Source: Edwardsiella tarda ATCC 15947 = NBRC 105688 (GTDB taxonomy: Bacteria; Pseudomonadota; Gammaproteobacteria; Enterobacterales; Enterobacteriaceae). Taken from it: DNA of 64,000 nt. The translations under genes and the position numbers were made by a program. The notes under the pieces were generated by a model. That model was not told the origin of the DNA. It was given only the letters and a program-made list of their open reading frames with translations, and searched no databases. Each line of letters begins with the position of its first letter. The stretch's first letter is position 1. The stretch is from positions 744,001 through 808,000 of the forward strand of contig NZ_CP084506.1 in assembly GCF_003113495.2 (NCBI RefSeq), given 5' to 3'. Shown here piece by piece: positions 9,004 to 16,780 of this stretch.

Positions 9004-10179
9004 TTAAGCGGCATTCGCCTGGATGATCTCGGCGATCACGCGGTTCACCGGCGCCAGATCCAGCGTCAGCACGTCGCTCTGATAGGCCGGGGTCTTACGC
9101 ACCTGTTGGGCCAGCACCGCACCCTGCGTATCGGCGGTGTTAACCGTGACCAGCGTGGAGAGGCCGATACGCAGTGGGTACTGAGCCAGTTGCTGGGCGT
9201 TCAGCTCAATACGCACCGGCAGACGTTGTACCACCTTGATCCAGTTACCGGTGGCGTTCTGTGCGGGCAGCAGGGAGAAGGCGCTGCCGGTCCCCATATC
9301 CAGGCCGACGACCTTACCCTGGTACACCACCTTGTCGCCGTACATGTCGCTGACGACGGTGGCGGGTTGGCCGATGCGCATATTGGCCAGTTGCGTCTCT
9401 TTAAAGTTGGCATCTACCCACATCTGATTGGCGGGGACGACGGCCATCAATGGGGTATTCGGCGAGATCTGCGCGCCGACCTGAACGCTACGCTGTGAGA
9501 CATAGCCGGTCACCGGGCTGCGGATCTGGGTCCGCTCCAGCGCCAGCCAGGCATCGCGTACCTGTGCCGCCGCCTGCAAGACGGCCGGTTGCTTCTCTAG
9601 CGGGGTATTCAGGATCAGCGCCTGGTTGGCGTTGTATTGTTGGATGGCGACATCCAGCGCGGCGCGGGCGCTCTCCATGGCGTCCTGGGCGTGTTGTAAC
9701 TCCTCACGGCCGATGGCACCGGAACGGCTCAGCGCCAGACGGCGTTGATAGTCGCTGCTGGCCTTACTCAAGGCGACCTGATTCACGACGATGTTGGCCT
9801 GGTACTGCTTGGCGTTGACCATCAGCTGGTGGGTCTGGCGCACGCTATTGGCTAAGGCCGTCTTGGCACGCTCGTAGGCTTGTTGGGCATCGGTCTTATC
9901 CAGGGTGACCAGCACGTCGCCAGCCTTCACCAGATCGGTCCCTTCGAAATTGACTTGCGTTACGCTGCCGGAGACTTGGGCGTTAATCTGCACCAGGTTG
10001 CCGGTGACATAGGCGTCGTCGGTATCCTGGTGGTGACGTAGCACGATGAACCAGTAGGCTAGATAGGCGAGGGCGATCAGAATGAACACACAGGTCATCG
10101 CCAACATCCAGGTTTTACGCTGTCTCTTCTTATTCGGGGCGGGGGCTTGCTGAACCTGTTTCGCCACATTGTCACTCAT
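9004..10179 (-). CDS. emrA: Multidrug efflux periplasmic adaptor EmrA
   Basis: EmrA is a 391-residue membrane-fusion protein linking EmrB to the outer-membrane channel. The N-terminus is cytoplasmic and basic (KKRQRKTW), followed by a single transmembrane helix at about residues 28-50. Next come the first lipoyl half (near GDVLVTLDKTDAQQAYE), a long coiled-coil hairpin, and the second lipoyl half and beta-barrel (near RSPVTGYVSQRS). The ATG at 10179 has an upstream GGAG. The 366-nt gap to emrR is far longer than the roughly 130 bp I recall for E. coli. Confidence 0.95.
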   Translation of the reverse strand: MSDNVAKQVQQAPAPNKKRQRKTWMLAMTCVFILIALAYLAYWFIVLRHHQDTDDAYVTGNLVQINAQVSGSVTQVNFEGTDLVKAGDVLVTLDKTDAQQAYERAKTALANSVRQTHQLMVNAKQYQANIVVNQVALSKASSDYQRRLALSRSGAIGREELQHAQDAMESARAALDVAIQQYNANQALILNTPLEKQPAVLQAAAQVRDAWLALERTQIRSPVTGYVSQRSVQVGAQISPNTPLMAVVPANQMWVDANFKETQLANMRIGQPATVVSDMYGDKVVYQGKVVGLDMGTGSAFSLLPAQNATGNWIKVVQRLPVRIELNAQQLAQYPLRIGLSTLVTVNTADTQGAVLAQQVRKTPAYQSDVLTLDLAPVNRVIAEIIQANAA

Positions 10180-10545
10180 GGTGTATCTCCGAGTTTCTTC
10201 TTGATTCTATAGAGTTTAATTGGTTTTTTTATGCTGCATGTATTCCTCCCGCCATGGGCCAACGCCCAGCGATTCCCGCAGCCTGAAATAGGCGCAGGAG
10301 AAGAGTCGCGGAGGGAGTCAAACGGTAAAGAGTCTTAGACGCGCATTGAAACAGACCGTCATACCCATCGTCTGGCGGATACGTGCGCTATATCGTCGGA
10401 TGCGGAGAAATTCGGCAATCGGGACAGGATTCGGATCGCGCGCAAAGGAACCCCGCCACCGTAACGCTCGGGAACCAGCGAGTCAGGGCAAAGGGGCGGA
10501 CGCGCGATCGTCTACATAAATAAGGGGTGCTATCGGCTCACCGGC
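10180..10545 (-). other. Long emrR-emrA intergenic leader with short ORFs
   Basis: This 366-nt stretch contains no obvious gene. On the minus strand two short ORFs are seen: a 16-codon frame (MGMTVCFNARLRLFTV) at about 10316-10366, and a 7-codon frame (MQHKKTN) at 10216-10239 directly after a GGGAGG site. An A-rich tract follows the second start. The arrangement could be an attenuation or translational leader for emrAB, or a separate emrA promoter region. I see no match to a known riboswitch. Confidence 0.4.
10216..10239 (-). CDS. Possible 7-codon upstream ORF in emrA leader
   Basis: ATG at 10239-10237 follows GGGAGG with 5-nt spacing, the best ribosome site in the leader. It encodes MQHKKTN and stops at 10216-10218, 37 nt before emrA. 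The strong Shine-Dalgarno is the only support; the ORF is otherwise too short to judge. Confidence 0.25.
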   Translation of the reverse strand: MQHKKTN

Positions 10546-11064
10546 TTACTGTGTCAATCCTGACTGCTCCATCTCTTCAATGCGCGATAACAGCTTACGT
10601 GTCAATACTTCCAATTGTTGTTGCTCTTCCTGTGTTAACGTAGACCATAAGAAGTGTAGACACTTATGCTGTGGCGGGATGATTTCGGCTAAAAATGCCT
10701 TCCCCGCTTCCGTCAGATGCAGATGGAGGCAACGACGATCATTGTCGCTTTCGCGCCGCTCAATCCAGCCACGTTTTTCCAACTCATCGGCAATGCGAGT
10801 CGCATTGGTACGCGATGACCCTAATGCCGCGCTGAGTTCGGAAGGTTGAATACTATAGTCCTCTTGCGCATCCAGCGTGATCAACGCCATAAACAGCGTC
10901 TCATTAATTCCTTGTTCTTTCAGCATCTTGTTGCGGTTTTCCAGCAACTTATTCTGCATATGCATGCACAGGCGGGTCAGCAGGATCTCCTGGTAAGGAA
11001 AATCGCTCTGTCGCTTTGCGCGTTGCTTCAGCATTTCTTCGATTTGAGTGATAGAACGTGGCAT
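10546..11064 (-). CDS. emrR: MarR-family repressor EmrR (MprA)
   Basis: EmrR is a 172-residue winged-helix repressor (E. coli 176) that controls emrRAB and releases DNA on binding drugs and uncouplers. The helix-turn-helix lies around residues 70-95 ([27 protein letters not shown]), with the wing near [16 protein letters not shown]. It is first in the emrRAB operon. The promoter should lie just upstream in the AT-rich sequence 11065-11130. Confidence 0.95.
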   Translation of the reverse strand: MPRSITQIEEMLKQRAKRQSDFPYQEILLTRLCMHMQNKLLENRNKMLKEQGINETLFMALITLDAQEDYSIQPSELSAALGSSRTNATRIADELEKRGWIERRESDNDRRCLHLHLTEAGKAFLAEIIPPQHKCLHFLWSTLTQEEQQQLEVLTRKLLSRIEEMEQSGLTQ

Positions 11065-11671
11065 TGAGTAATGACCTCATTAGTTTCATTGATTATAGTA
11101 ACTTCGGTTATCAGTTTTGTAAACGATGTTTCTGAGAAAGCGCTAACCGGTGTGGTAATAAATTTACTGAGGAAATTATAATGGAGTAATTTATTGTTTT
11201 TAATGAATTATTTATAGTGGGTCGAGAGACGAGATCGTCGCAACGGAGATATGGCGGACAGTCGCAGTGAACCAACGGGCAGCGACTGGCGATGCTTACT
11301 GAAGCGTGCAGGTGTGGGCTATACATTTTTTCACTATTATCGAGTTAGGCCAGTAACTCTTTATTTTTATAAAAAATGTCCTTACTCGATGGCGCCGGGA
11401 TTCCGATCCGGCACAGGTCTCCGCCGTGGACACCTGCTTATACCGCCCGTCGATGGCGCTGGACGTGGCGGGGTTCAAGGGACCCGCGCGACCCACTCAC
11501 ACGATGCCGCAGGGACGATCTGCTGAGGCGGATGGTGGACGAAGCGCATGGATTGAACCATTTCGTTAACTAATTAGAGTGAGAATAAAAAGTTATGCTA
11601 CTAATATGCAATAAATCACATGTCAGATTTGTGACATACACTACAAGAAACGTTAACGGTGCTTATTATAG
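11065..11671. other. Gene-poor interval upstream of emrR
   Basis: There is no convincing gene in these 607 bp. The first part is AT-rich and presumably carries the emrR promoter. The middle (about 11380-11540) is GC-rich with imperfect hairpins such as GCCGG...CCGGC at 11394-11411. An inverted repeat TGTCA-N6-TGACA is at 11621-11636. ORFs of 60-90 codons here have no ribosome site or family resemblance. Confidence 0.4.
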
Positions 11672-12157
11672 TTATCTGAAATGGTCAAGGATATAGATAT
11701 TATCACCCTTTTCGCCTATTTCTTCGCTCGCTGGGGCAAAAAGCTGCTGGTAACGTAGGCGAAAAGCGAGCATCTCTGCGGGATCAGGCTCTAACTCGCA
11801 TAGAAAATCGAGAGCCAATCTTACTTGTTGTGGGCTGATATCGGCATTTAACCCGGCCTTACGTATTAGCGAACGCCAATAATTCAGATTGTCATCAGAC
11901 CCATTAACGATGAAAGTCTGATAGATCAATAACACCATCGCCGCATTATTGAGATGCGATTCCGTGCCATTGAGCAGATAACGCACAAAGGCCTCACCTT
12001 GCTGTTTCCCCATCTGACTGAGTAAGGACTCGACATGTACCGGCTCGATGTTGAGACGCTGGGTTAAGCGTTGGCACGCCCGTCGGGTGGGGGTATTAAG
12101 CACACGAAAGCCGGCGATAAACACCAATGCCAGCGTGGCGAGCATTAACCAGATCAT
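11672..12157 (-). CDS. yicN: YicN-like DUF1198 membrane-anchored protein
   Basis: This 161-residue protein resembles E. coli YicN (DUF1198), whose function is unknown. It opens with one transmembrane segment (MIWLMLATLALVFIAGFRVL), followed by a soluble region with the family pattern RLTQRLNIEPVHVESLLSQMG and VLLIYQTFIVNGS. The frame can be extended to 12190, but the ATG at 12157 is preceded by GCGGAG and aligns with the YicN start, so it is preferred. The C-terminus is about ten residues longer than I recall for YicN. Confidence 0.8.
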   Translation of the reverse strand: MIWLMLATLALVFIAGFRVLNTPTRRACQRLTQRLNIEPVHVESLLSQMGKQQGEAFVRYLLNGTESHLNNAAMVLLIYQTFIVNGSDDNLNYWRSLIRKAGLNADISPQQVRLALDFLCELEPDPAEMLAFRLRYQQLFAPASEEIGEKGDNIYILDHFR

Positions 12158-12278
12158 GCCGCTCTCCGCAAGTAACAGAGGGGACATCATACGGGCAAAG
12201 TGAACGATCGGCCAGCGTGGCGGCGCGATCCCGCCGTCGGCAGCACGGAATAGGAAGGGGATGAGTGGGGAGATTGGC

Positions 12279-12313
12279 GCGAGAGAAAGAAAACGGCGCC
12301 CCTAGGGCGCCGT
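12279..12313 (-). terminator. Rho-independent terminator of the dps-like gene
   Basis: A perfect palindrome ACGGCGCCC-CTA-GGGCGCCGT (12293-12313) is followed on the minus strand by TTTCTTTCTC. It begins 10 bp after the stop of the dps-like gene. Confidence 0.8.
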
Positions 12314-12322
12314 GAGTCACGA

Positions 12323-12847
12323 TTATGAGCGACGGCAAGCCTCGAACAGGAACCAGACACGACGTTCAGTTTCGTCGATCCAGTTCTCAATCAGGCTAGC
12401 GCTGGAGATATCGTGGTATTCGTCGCAGACTGCATGGGCGGCACGCAGTTCGGCGGCAATCTGTTTGTTGTCTTCGCACAGCTCGGCCAGCATATCGAGC
12501 GGATCGACATATTCAGCATCATTATCTTTGATGCGTTGGATGCGGGCGATTTCACCGATGGAGTGCAGGGTAGTGCCGCCCACTTTACGTACGCGTTCGG
12601 CAAGGTCATCGGTCATGGCAAACAGTTGTGCGCTTTGCTCGTCTAGCAGCAGGTGGTAGTCACGGAAATGTGCCCCACTCATGTGCCAGTGGAAATTCTT
12701 GGTTTTCAGGTAAAGGGCAAAAATGTCGGCCAACAGTGCATTCATTGCTGCGCTGATTGCTTTGGTTGCCTCATGACCCAGATCGGTCGGGGTAGACAGG
12801 GGGAGACGTTGGCGTGCTTGGACGTCGCTTTTCTTAACCGTGCTCAT
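12323..12847 (-). CDS. dps: Dps-family ferritin-like DNA protection protein
   Basis: This 174-residue Dps-family protein should form a 12-mer that oxidises and stores iron with H2O2 and may bind DNA. Ferroxidase-type residues are visible in NFHWHMSGAHF and the later LLDEQSAQL...DDLAERVRKVGG. It differs clearly from E. coli Dps (for example, the N-terminal tail is short and less lysine-rich), so it belongs to another Dps subgroup. The ribosome site AAGGAG precedes the ATG. The terminator at 12293 makes it monocistronic. Confidence 0.88.
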   Translation of the reverse strand: MSTVKKSDVQARQRLPLSTPTDLGHEATKAISAAMNALLADIFALYLKTKNFHWHMSGAHFRDYHLLLDEQSAQLFAMTDDLAERVRKVGGTTLHSIGEIARIQRIKDNDAEYVDPLDMLAELCEDNKQIAAELRAAHAVCDEYHDISSASLIENWIDETERRVWFLFEACRRS

Positions 12848-12902
12848 CTTGATCTCCTTAGAATTAGATAATCAAAGCAGCAGTAGTGCTCAGTACCCAA
12901 GC

Positions 12903-12909
12903 AGTATAG
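12903..12909 (-). promoter_or_regulatory. Possible sigma-S-type -10 of the dps-like gene
   Basis: CTATACT on the minus strand lies about 55 bp before the start codon. This heptamer is the favoured extended -10 of sigma-S-dependent promoters, which would suit a stationary-phase Dps. There is no strong -35. Confidence 0.45.
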
Positions 12910-12989
12910 ATCATCCTTCGTTAGTAGGGGTTTATTTATAATACATAGCGTTTCAAACAGATGCGGCCAGTAATCGTTACAGCTCGGTG

Positions 12990-13868
12990 TTATGTGCGCC
13001 AATTACGACAAAAATCCAGCCATAGGTTGAGGGTGGGAGAGAGATACTTACTGCGTTGCAGACAGAGCGAGAAGTGGCGGCTAAAACGCTGCTCGCAAGG
13101 CAGGGTACAGAATTGACCAGCGTACAGCGGCTGCTCCAACATGCGGCGTGAGATAAAGGTGATGCCCAGATTGTTTTTGACACAGGCCAGGATGGCGTCG
13201 AAGGCGTCCAGCGACAACACCACCTGCGGATTATCCAAGCATGGCGCTAGCTGGTGATCGAAGAAGGCGCGGCTGGCGGAGCCCGCCTCGCGCAGTAACC
13301 AGCGTTCCCGACTGAGTTGCTCAAAGGTCAGCGGCCCGCTCCCCGCGAGTGGGTGTGCCAGACTGGCGACGACCACCATCTCATCTTCGATCCAAGGATG
13401 GCAGAGCAAGGCGGGATCGGTGACCGGCCCCTCAAGGAGTGCGACATCCAACTCGAAGCCGGCCACCATACCGGCGATGGCTTGGGTATTGGCGATGATC
13501 GGCAGAGGCAGCCAGCCATAGCGCTGCTGAAAGGCACAGAGCAGATCGGGTAATAGGTAGCTGCCGATGGTCTTGGTGCAGCCGACCAGCAGGCGTGTGT
13601 CGCCGTTACCGTTGTCGAACAGGGCCTCCACGCCCTGCATACGCGTCAATAATTCGTCGGCGACCGGCAGTAGGCGCTGCCCCTCGTGGTTTAACAGGAG
13701 GCGGGCGTGCTGACGCTCGAACAGCCGTACCCCGAGTTGGCTCTCCAGTTCACTCAGGGTCTGGGAGAGGGCGCCCTTGGTCATGAACAGTTGGGCGGCG
13801 GCCTGCGTCAGCGTGCCGCCGCGCGCGATGGCGACGAAGACGCGTAGCTGTTTGAAGGTGATGTTCAT
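12990..13868 (-). CDS. LysR-family transcriptional regulator
   Basis: This 292-residue LysR protein has an N-terminal winged helix at about residues 3-62 (QLRVFVAIARGGTLTQAAAQLFMTKGALSQTLSELE) and a periplasmic-binding-like effector domain to the C-terminus. It resembles the YeiE branch, but I cannot assign an E. coli orthologue. It is divergent from the TDT transporter at 13977, which it probably controls. The 108-bp shared gap holds two inverted repeats that could be its sites. Confidence 0.85.
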   Translation of the reverse strand: MNITFKQLRVFVAIARGGTLTQAAAQLFMTKGALSQTLSELESQLGVRLFERQHARLLLNHEGQRLLPVADELLTRMQGVEALFDNGNGDTRLLVGCTKTIGSYLLPDLLCAFQQRYGWLPLPIIANTQAIAGMVAGFELDVALLEGPVTDPALLCHPWIEDEMVVVASLAHPLAGSGPLTFEQLSRERWLLREAGSASRAFFDHQLAPCLDNPQVVLSLDAFDAILACVKNNLGITFISRRMLEQPLYAGQFCTLPCEQRFSRHFSLCLQRSKYLSPTLNLWLDFCRNWRT

Positions 13869-13869
13869 T

Positions 13870-13886
13870 GTTTAGTTTCTCTAAAC
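13870..13886. promoter_or_regulatory. Inverted repeats between the lysR and TDT genes
   Basis: GTTTAG-N5-CTAAAC directly abuts the lysR start codon. A second repeat TGGCT-N8-AGCCA lies at 13927-13944, before the transporter. LysR proteins bind T-N11-A-type dyads in divergent promoters and often autorepress, so the first repeat is well placed for autoregulation. This is inference from position and symmetry only. Confidence 0.4.
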
Positions 13887-13976
13887 CAATGGTAAGATAT
13901 TTATTGATTTTTTAAATAATATCCTGTGGCTATAGTATGAGCCATAGAAACAATGAAAAACATATGAGGTGTTCAG

Positions 13977-14969
13977 GTGTTGAGATTAATTCATCGCAAA
14001 GTTCGTAGCATGCCCACCCCGGCAGCCGGGCTGGCTCTGGGTATCGCGAGTATCGGTTGGTGTTTGGAGAATGCGCTGCCGCTGAATGGTATCGGGCAGA
14101 ACATTGGGGCACTGATCGCCGGCGCGATCCTGCTGGCATTAACCGTGCGCTTTATTTTTCACCCAGACACGCTGATGCAAGACATCAAACATCCGGTGGT
14201 GGGCAGTATCGTGCCGACCTTCGCCATGGCGACGATGGTTGTCTCCGTTGCCGTTGGGCATTATCTGCCACGAGTCGGCATGGCCTTGTGGCTGGGCGCG
14301 GTGGCGGTACACCTGATTGCGCTGGCGCTGTTTTTCTTCCATCGTGCCCGTGAACCGCGTATGCACCATATGGTACCGAGTTGGTTCGTGCCGCCGGTGG
14401 GTATCATCGTCGCCGATGTCTGCTGTCCGGGCGCGCCGTTTGTCGGTTTTGCCCAGTGGCTGCTGGTGATCGGGATGGTGAGCTACCTGATCATGCTGCC
14501 GCTGATGATCTACCGCTTCATGTTCTGTAACGAAGTACCGGATGCGGCGAAGCCGACCATCGCCATCATGGCGGCACCGGCAAGCCTCTCTCTGGCGGGT
14601 TATCTGACCGTGGTAGAGCAACCCTCTCTGCTGATCTGCGCCATCCTGTTGGGTATCGCGTTACTGATGACGGTGGTGATTTACTGCTCCTTCTTCCGTC
14701 TGTTGCAGTTGCCGTTCAGCCCGGGTTATGCGGCCTTCACCTTCCCGATGGCAATCGGTGCTACCGCGCTGTACAAGATGTCTCATCTGGTCGCGCAGTA
14801 TCCGGGGGCGGAAGAGTATGCCGCTCAACTGCACCTGATGGCGACGGTCGAGGTGGCGATTGCCACGGTGATTATCGCTTACGTCGCCCTGCGTTATGCC
14901 CACAACTACTGGCTGCCGGGATTGCGTCTGAGCAATAAGCATGACACCTCATGTAAACCGATGGCTTGA
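13977..14969 (+). CDS. TDT-family (TehA/SLAC1-like) transporter
   Basis: This 330-residue, ten-helix membrane protein belongs to the tellurite-resistance/dicarboxylate transporter (TDT) family, whose members move C4-dicarboxylates, sulfite or anions. Repeated hydrophobic segments and the family-like start (PTPAAGLALGIASIGW) support this. The GTG at 13977 is chosen because GAGG lies 7 nt upstream; an ATG at 14010 lacks a ribosome site. It is divergent from a LysR gene and followed after 15 nt by a 27-codon membrane ORF. The substrate cannot be told. Confidence 0.82.
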   Translation: MLRLIHRKVRSMPTPAAGLALGIASIGWCLENALPLNGIGQNIGALIAGAILLALTVRFIFHPDTLMQDIKHPVVGSIVPTFAMATMVVSVAVGHYLPRVGMALWLGAVAVHLIALALFFFHRAREPRMHHMVPSWFVPPVGIIVADVCCPGAPFVGFAQWLLVIGMVSYLIMLPLMIYRFMFCNEVPDAAKPTIAIMAAPASLSLAGYLTVVEQPSLLICAILLGIALLMTVVIYCSFFRLLQLPFSPGYAAFTFPMAIGATALYKMSHLVAQYPGAEEYAAQLHLMATVEVAIATVIIAYVALRYAHNYWLPGLRLSNKHDTSCKPMA

Positions 14970-14984
14970 TGGAGAGTGATGTTA

Positions 14985-15068
14985 ATGAATAGTCGCGCCG
15001 TCTCTGTTGCACCGTTACTGGCCGTATTGCTGTTCGTCGTGTGTAGCGTATGGGCCCTGTTTCTCTAA
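14985..15068 (+). CDS. 27-residue single-pass membrane microprotein
   Basis: The ORF encodes MNSRAVSVAPLLAVLLFVVC followed by SVWALFL. It has a short polar N-terminus and one hydrophobic helix spanning almost the whole peptide. GGAG at 14971-14974 serves as ribosome site for this ATG or for an in-frame ATG at 14979 (two extra residues). It sits between the TDT transporter and a strong terminator, so it should be co-transcribed with the transporter. By analogy with other small membrane proteins it may be an accessory subunit; this is inference. Confidence 0.6.
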   Translation: MNSRAVSVAPLLAVLLFVVCSVWALFL

Positions 15069-15102
15069 AGATGTAATGACTCTGTAATCGTTGTATCGCT
15101 TT

Positions 15103-15128
15103 CCCCGGCCCGTCGGCCGGGGTTTTTT
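15103..15128 (+). terminator. Rho-independent terminator after the TDT operon
   Basis: CCCCGGCC-CGTC-GGCCGGGG stem-loop with six T following. It closes the transporter plus microprotein transcription unit 34 bp after the microprotein stop. Confidence 0.92.
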
Positions 15129-15237
15129 ATTTCTCCCACCCCGCACCCTGCATCCCGCCTCCACTGTTCTATAGTAATAACGTCAGGCTGCTTGCGTTGC
15201 CGCCGCTTGATGCCCTAGCCCGAGAAGGAGAGACGCC

Positions 15238-16692
15238 GTGAACGACCCCGATCCGTCGCCGACCCATGCCATCCCGCCCGTGTCGACCGCATCTCCCGCG
15301 GACGATGACGAGGTATACCGCGCTATCCTGCGGATGGGGCTCGCGAATTTGCATATGCAGTTAGGGGTGATCAGCCGGGTCAGTAACAACATCGCCAGCG
15401 TCCTCTATTGCTATCCCGTGTCGGCGGCCTTTCCGCCCGGTAGTCGATTGAGCCTCAGCGCCGATTTTAGTCGACGGGTGATAGATGAGGATCGTCTGGT
15501 GGTGTATGCCGATCCGCCCGCCGAGGCCGTTCAGCAACTGCCCGCGGCCTATCGGGCGCAGCCGTTGGGATGTTATATCGGGGTACCGCTGTGGCTGGGG
15601 GCGGAGCGCTACGGCCTACTGGAGTTACTCTCCACCCAGGCGCCGATGGCGCCGTTCAGTGAGGCGCAACTGGCCGATGTCGCGCTGTTAGCGCGTAGCA
15701 TCGGTTACCTGCTGCATCAGGCGCAACTACGCCAAGCGAACCAGCAACTGATACGCGAGAATCAACGCATCAATACGGTCATCGATAAGGCATTTAAATA
15801 TGCGGCGATCGGTATGGCGCTGGTGGCACCGGGCGGCTATTTCCGTCGCGCGAATCGTACCTTCTGTAAGATGCTGGGTTACAGCGAGACGGAGATGCGT
15901 AGTATCTGTTTTCAGAGCATCACGCACCCGGACGATTTGGCGTTGGACTTGCAGAACCTGGAGGCGTTGGCGCAGCGGCACATCGACTTCTATACCGTGG
16001 AGAAGCGCTACCTGATGAAGGCGGGGACCTACCTCTGGGTGCGCCTGAGCGTCTCGGCCATCTACGACGAGGAGGCGGTGCTGTTTTACATCTCGCAGAT
16101 CCAGGATATTCAAGCCGAGCGTACGGCATTGCGTGAGCTGGCGGCACAGCGCGAACAGTTGGAGCGCCTGAATCAGGCGTTGACCCTCCAGGCGAATATC
16201 GACTACCTGACGGGCATCCGTAACCGGCGCAGCCTGATACAACAGTTCGCGGCGATGTTAGCGCAGTCGGGCTCCTTGGTGGCGCTGGCGTTGTTCGATC
16301 TGGATTACTTCAAACACTACAACGACACTTATGGCCATCAGGCGGGCGACGAGGCCTTGGTCTATTTTGCCGACGCGTTGCGCCACCATTTTCGCGAGCC
16401 GGAGAGCCTGATCGGCCGCTTCGGTGGCGAGGAGTTCATCGTCTTGTGCAGTGCCGAGCATGCCTGTGGTGCGTTGGCGCGCTTGGATAGCTTGCGCGAG
16501 ACGCTGGATTACGGCAGCGATAAGGCATTGCAGGGGCATCTCACCGTGAGTATCGGCTGTGTGCTGCTGCCACGGCAGAGTGTGACCCCCAACGACTTCG
16601 ATGCCTTGGTACACCATGCCGATGAGATGCTGTATCAGGCGAAGAATAGTGGCCGTAACCGATTGAAACATCGTGAATTGAAGACGCTGTAA
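15238..16692 (+). CDS. GAF-PAS-GGDEF diguanylate cyclase
   Basis: This 484-residue cytoplasmic protein has a GAF-like domain (about residues 25-160), a PAS domain (about 180-290, including GYSETEMRSICFQSITHPDD and a PAC-like segment), a short coiled coil and a GGDEF domain (about 320-480). The active-site loop reads RFGGEEF, a functional variant, and the substrate-binding helix FDLDYFKHYND is intact, so it should make cyclic di-GMP. I see no RxxD inhibitory site at the usual position before GGEEF. The GTG start at 15238 follows AAGGAGAG. There are no transmembrane segments, so the signal is probably cytosolic. Confidence 0.88.
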   Translation: MNDPDPSPTHAIPPVSTASPADDDEVYRAILRMGLANLHMQLGVISRVSNNIASVLYCYPVSAAFPPGSRLSLSADFSRRVIDEDRLVVYADPPAEAVQQLPAAYRAQPLGCYIGVPLWLGAERYGLLELLSTQAPMAPFSEAQLADVALLARSIGYLLHQAQLRQANQQLIRENQRINTVIDKAFKYAAIGMALVAPGGYFRRANRTFCKMLGYSETEMRSICFQSITHPDDLALDLQNLEALAQRHIDFYTVEKRYLMKAGTYLWVRLSVSAIYDEEAVLFYISQIQDIQAERTALRELAAQREQLERLNQALTLQANIDYLTGIRNRRSLIQQFAAMLAQSGSLVALALFDLDYFKHYNDTYGHQAGDEALVYFADALRHHFREPESLIGRFGGEEFIVLCSAEHACGALARLDSLRETLDYGSDKALQGHLTVSIGCVLLPRQSVTPNDFDALVHHADEMLYQAKNSGRNRLKHRELKTL

Positions 16693-16780
16693 GGTGGGCT
16701 GGCGCGAGGGCGCCTCCATGCGCCGCTCTGCAATCGGGCTTGGCTAGCCCGGTATTCGCCTCTCGTCGACTGACCTGGTG

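Noticed and set aside
10381..10500. Cobalamin or other known riboswitch in the emrA leader
   Set aside because: Some GC-rich pairing looked suggestive, but no B12 box or other conserved aptamer core is present on either strand.
11440..11520. tRNA-like GGTTCAA segment
   Set aside because: The T-loop-like string is present, but no acceptor stem, anticodon arm or CCA context could be built around it.
11251..11526. 91-codon frame upstream of emrR
   Set aside because: It has no family resemblance and no convincing ribosome site, and spans unrelated AT-rich and GC-rich parts.
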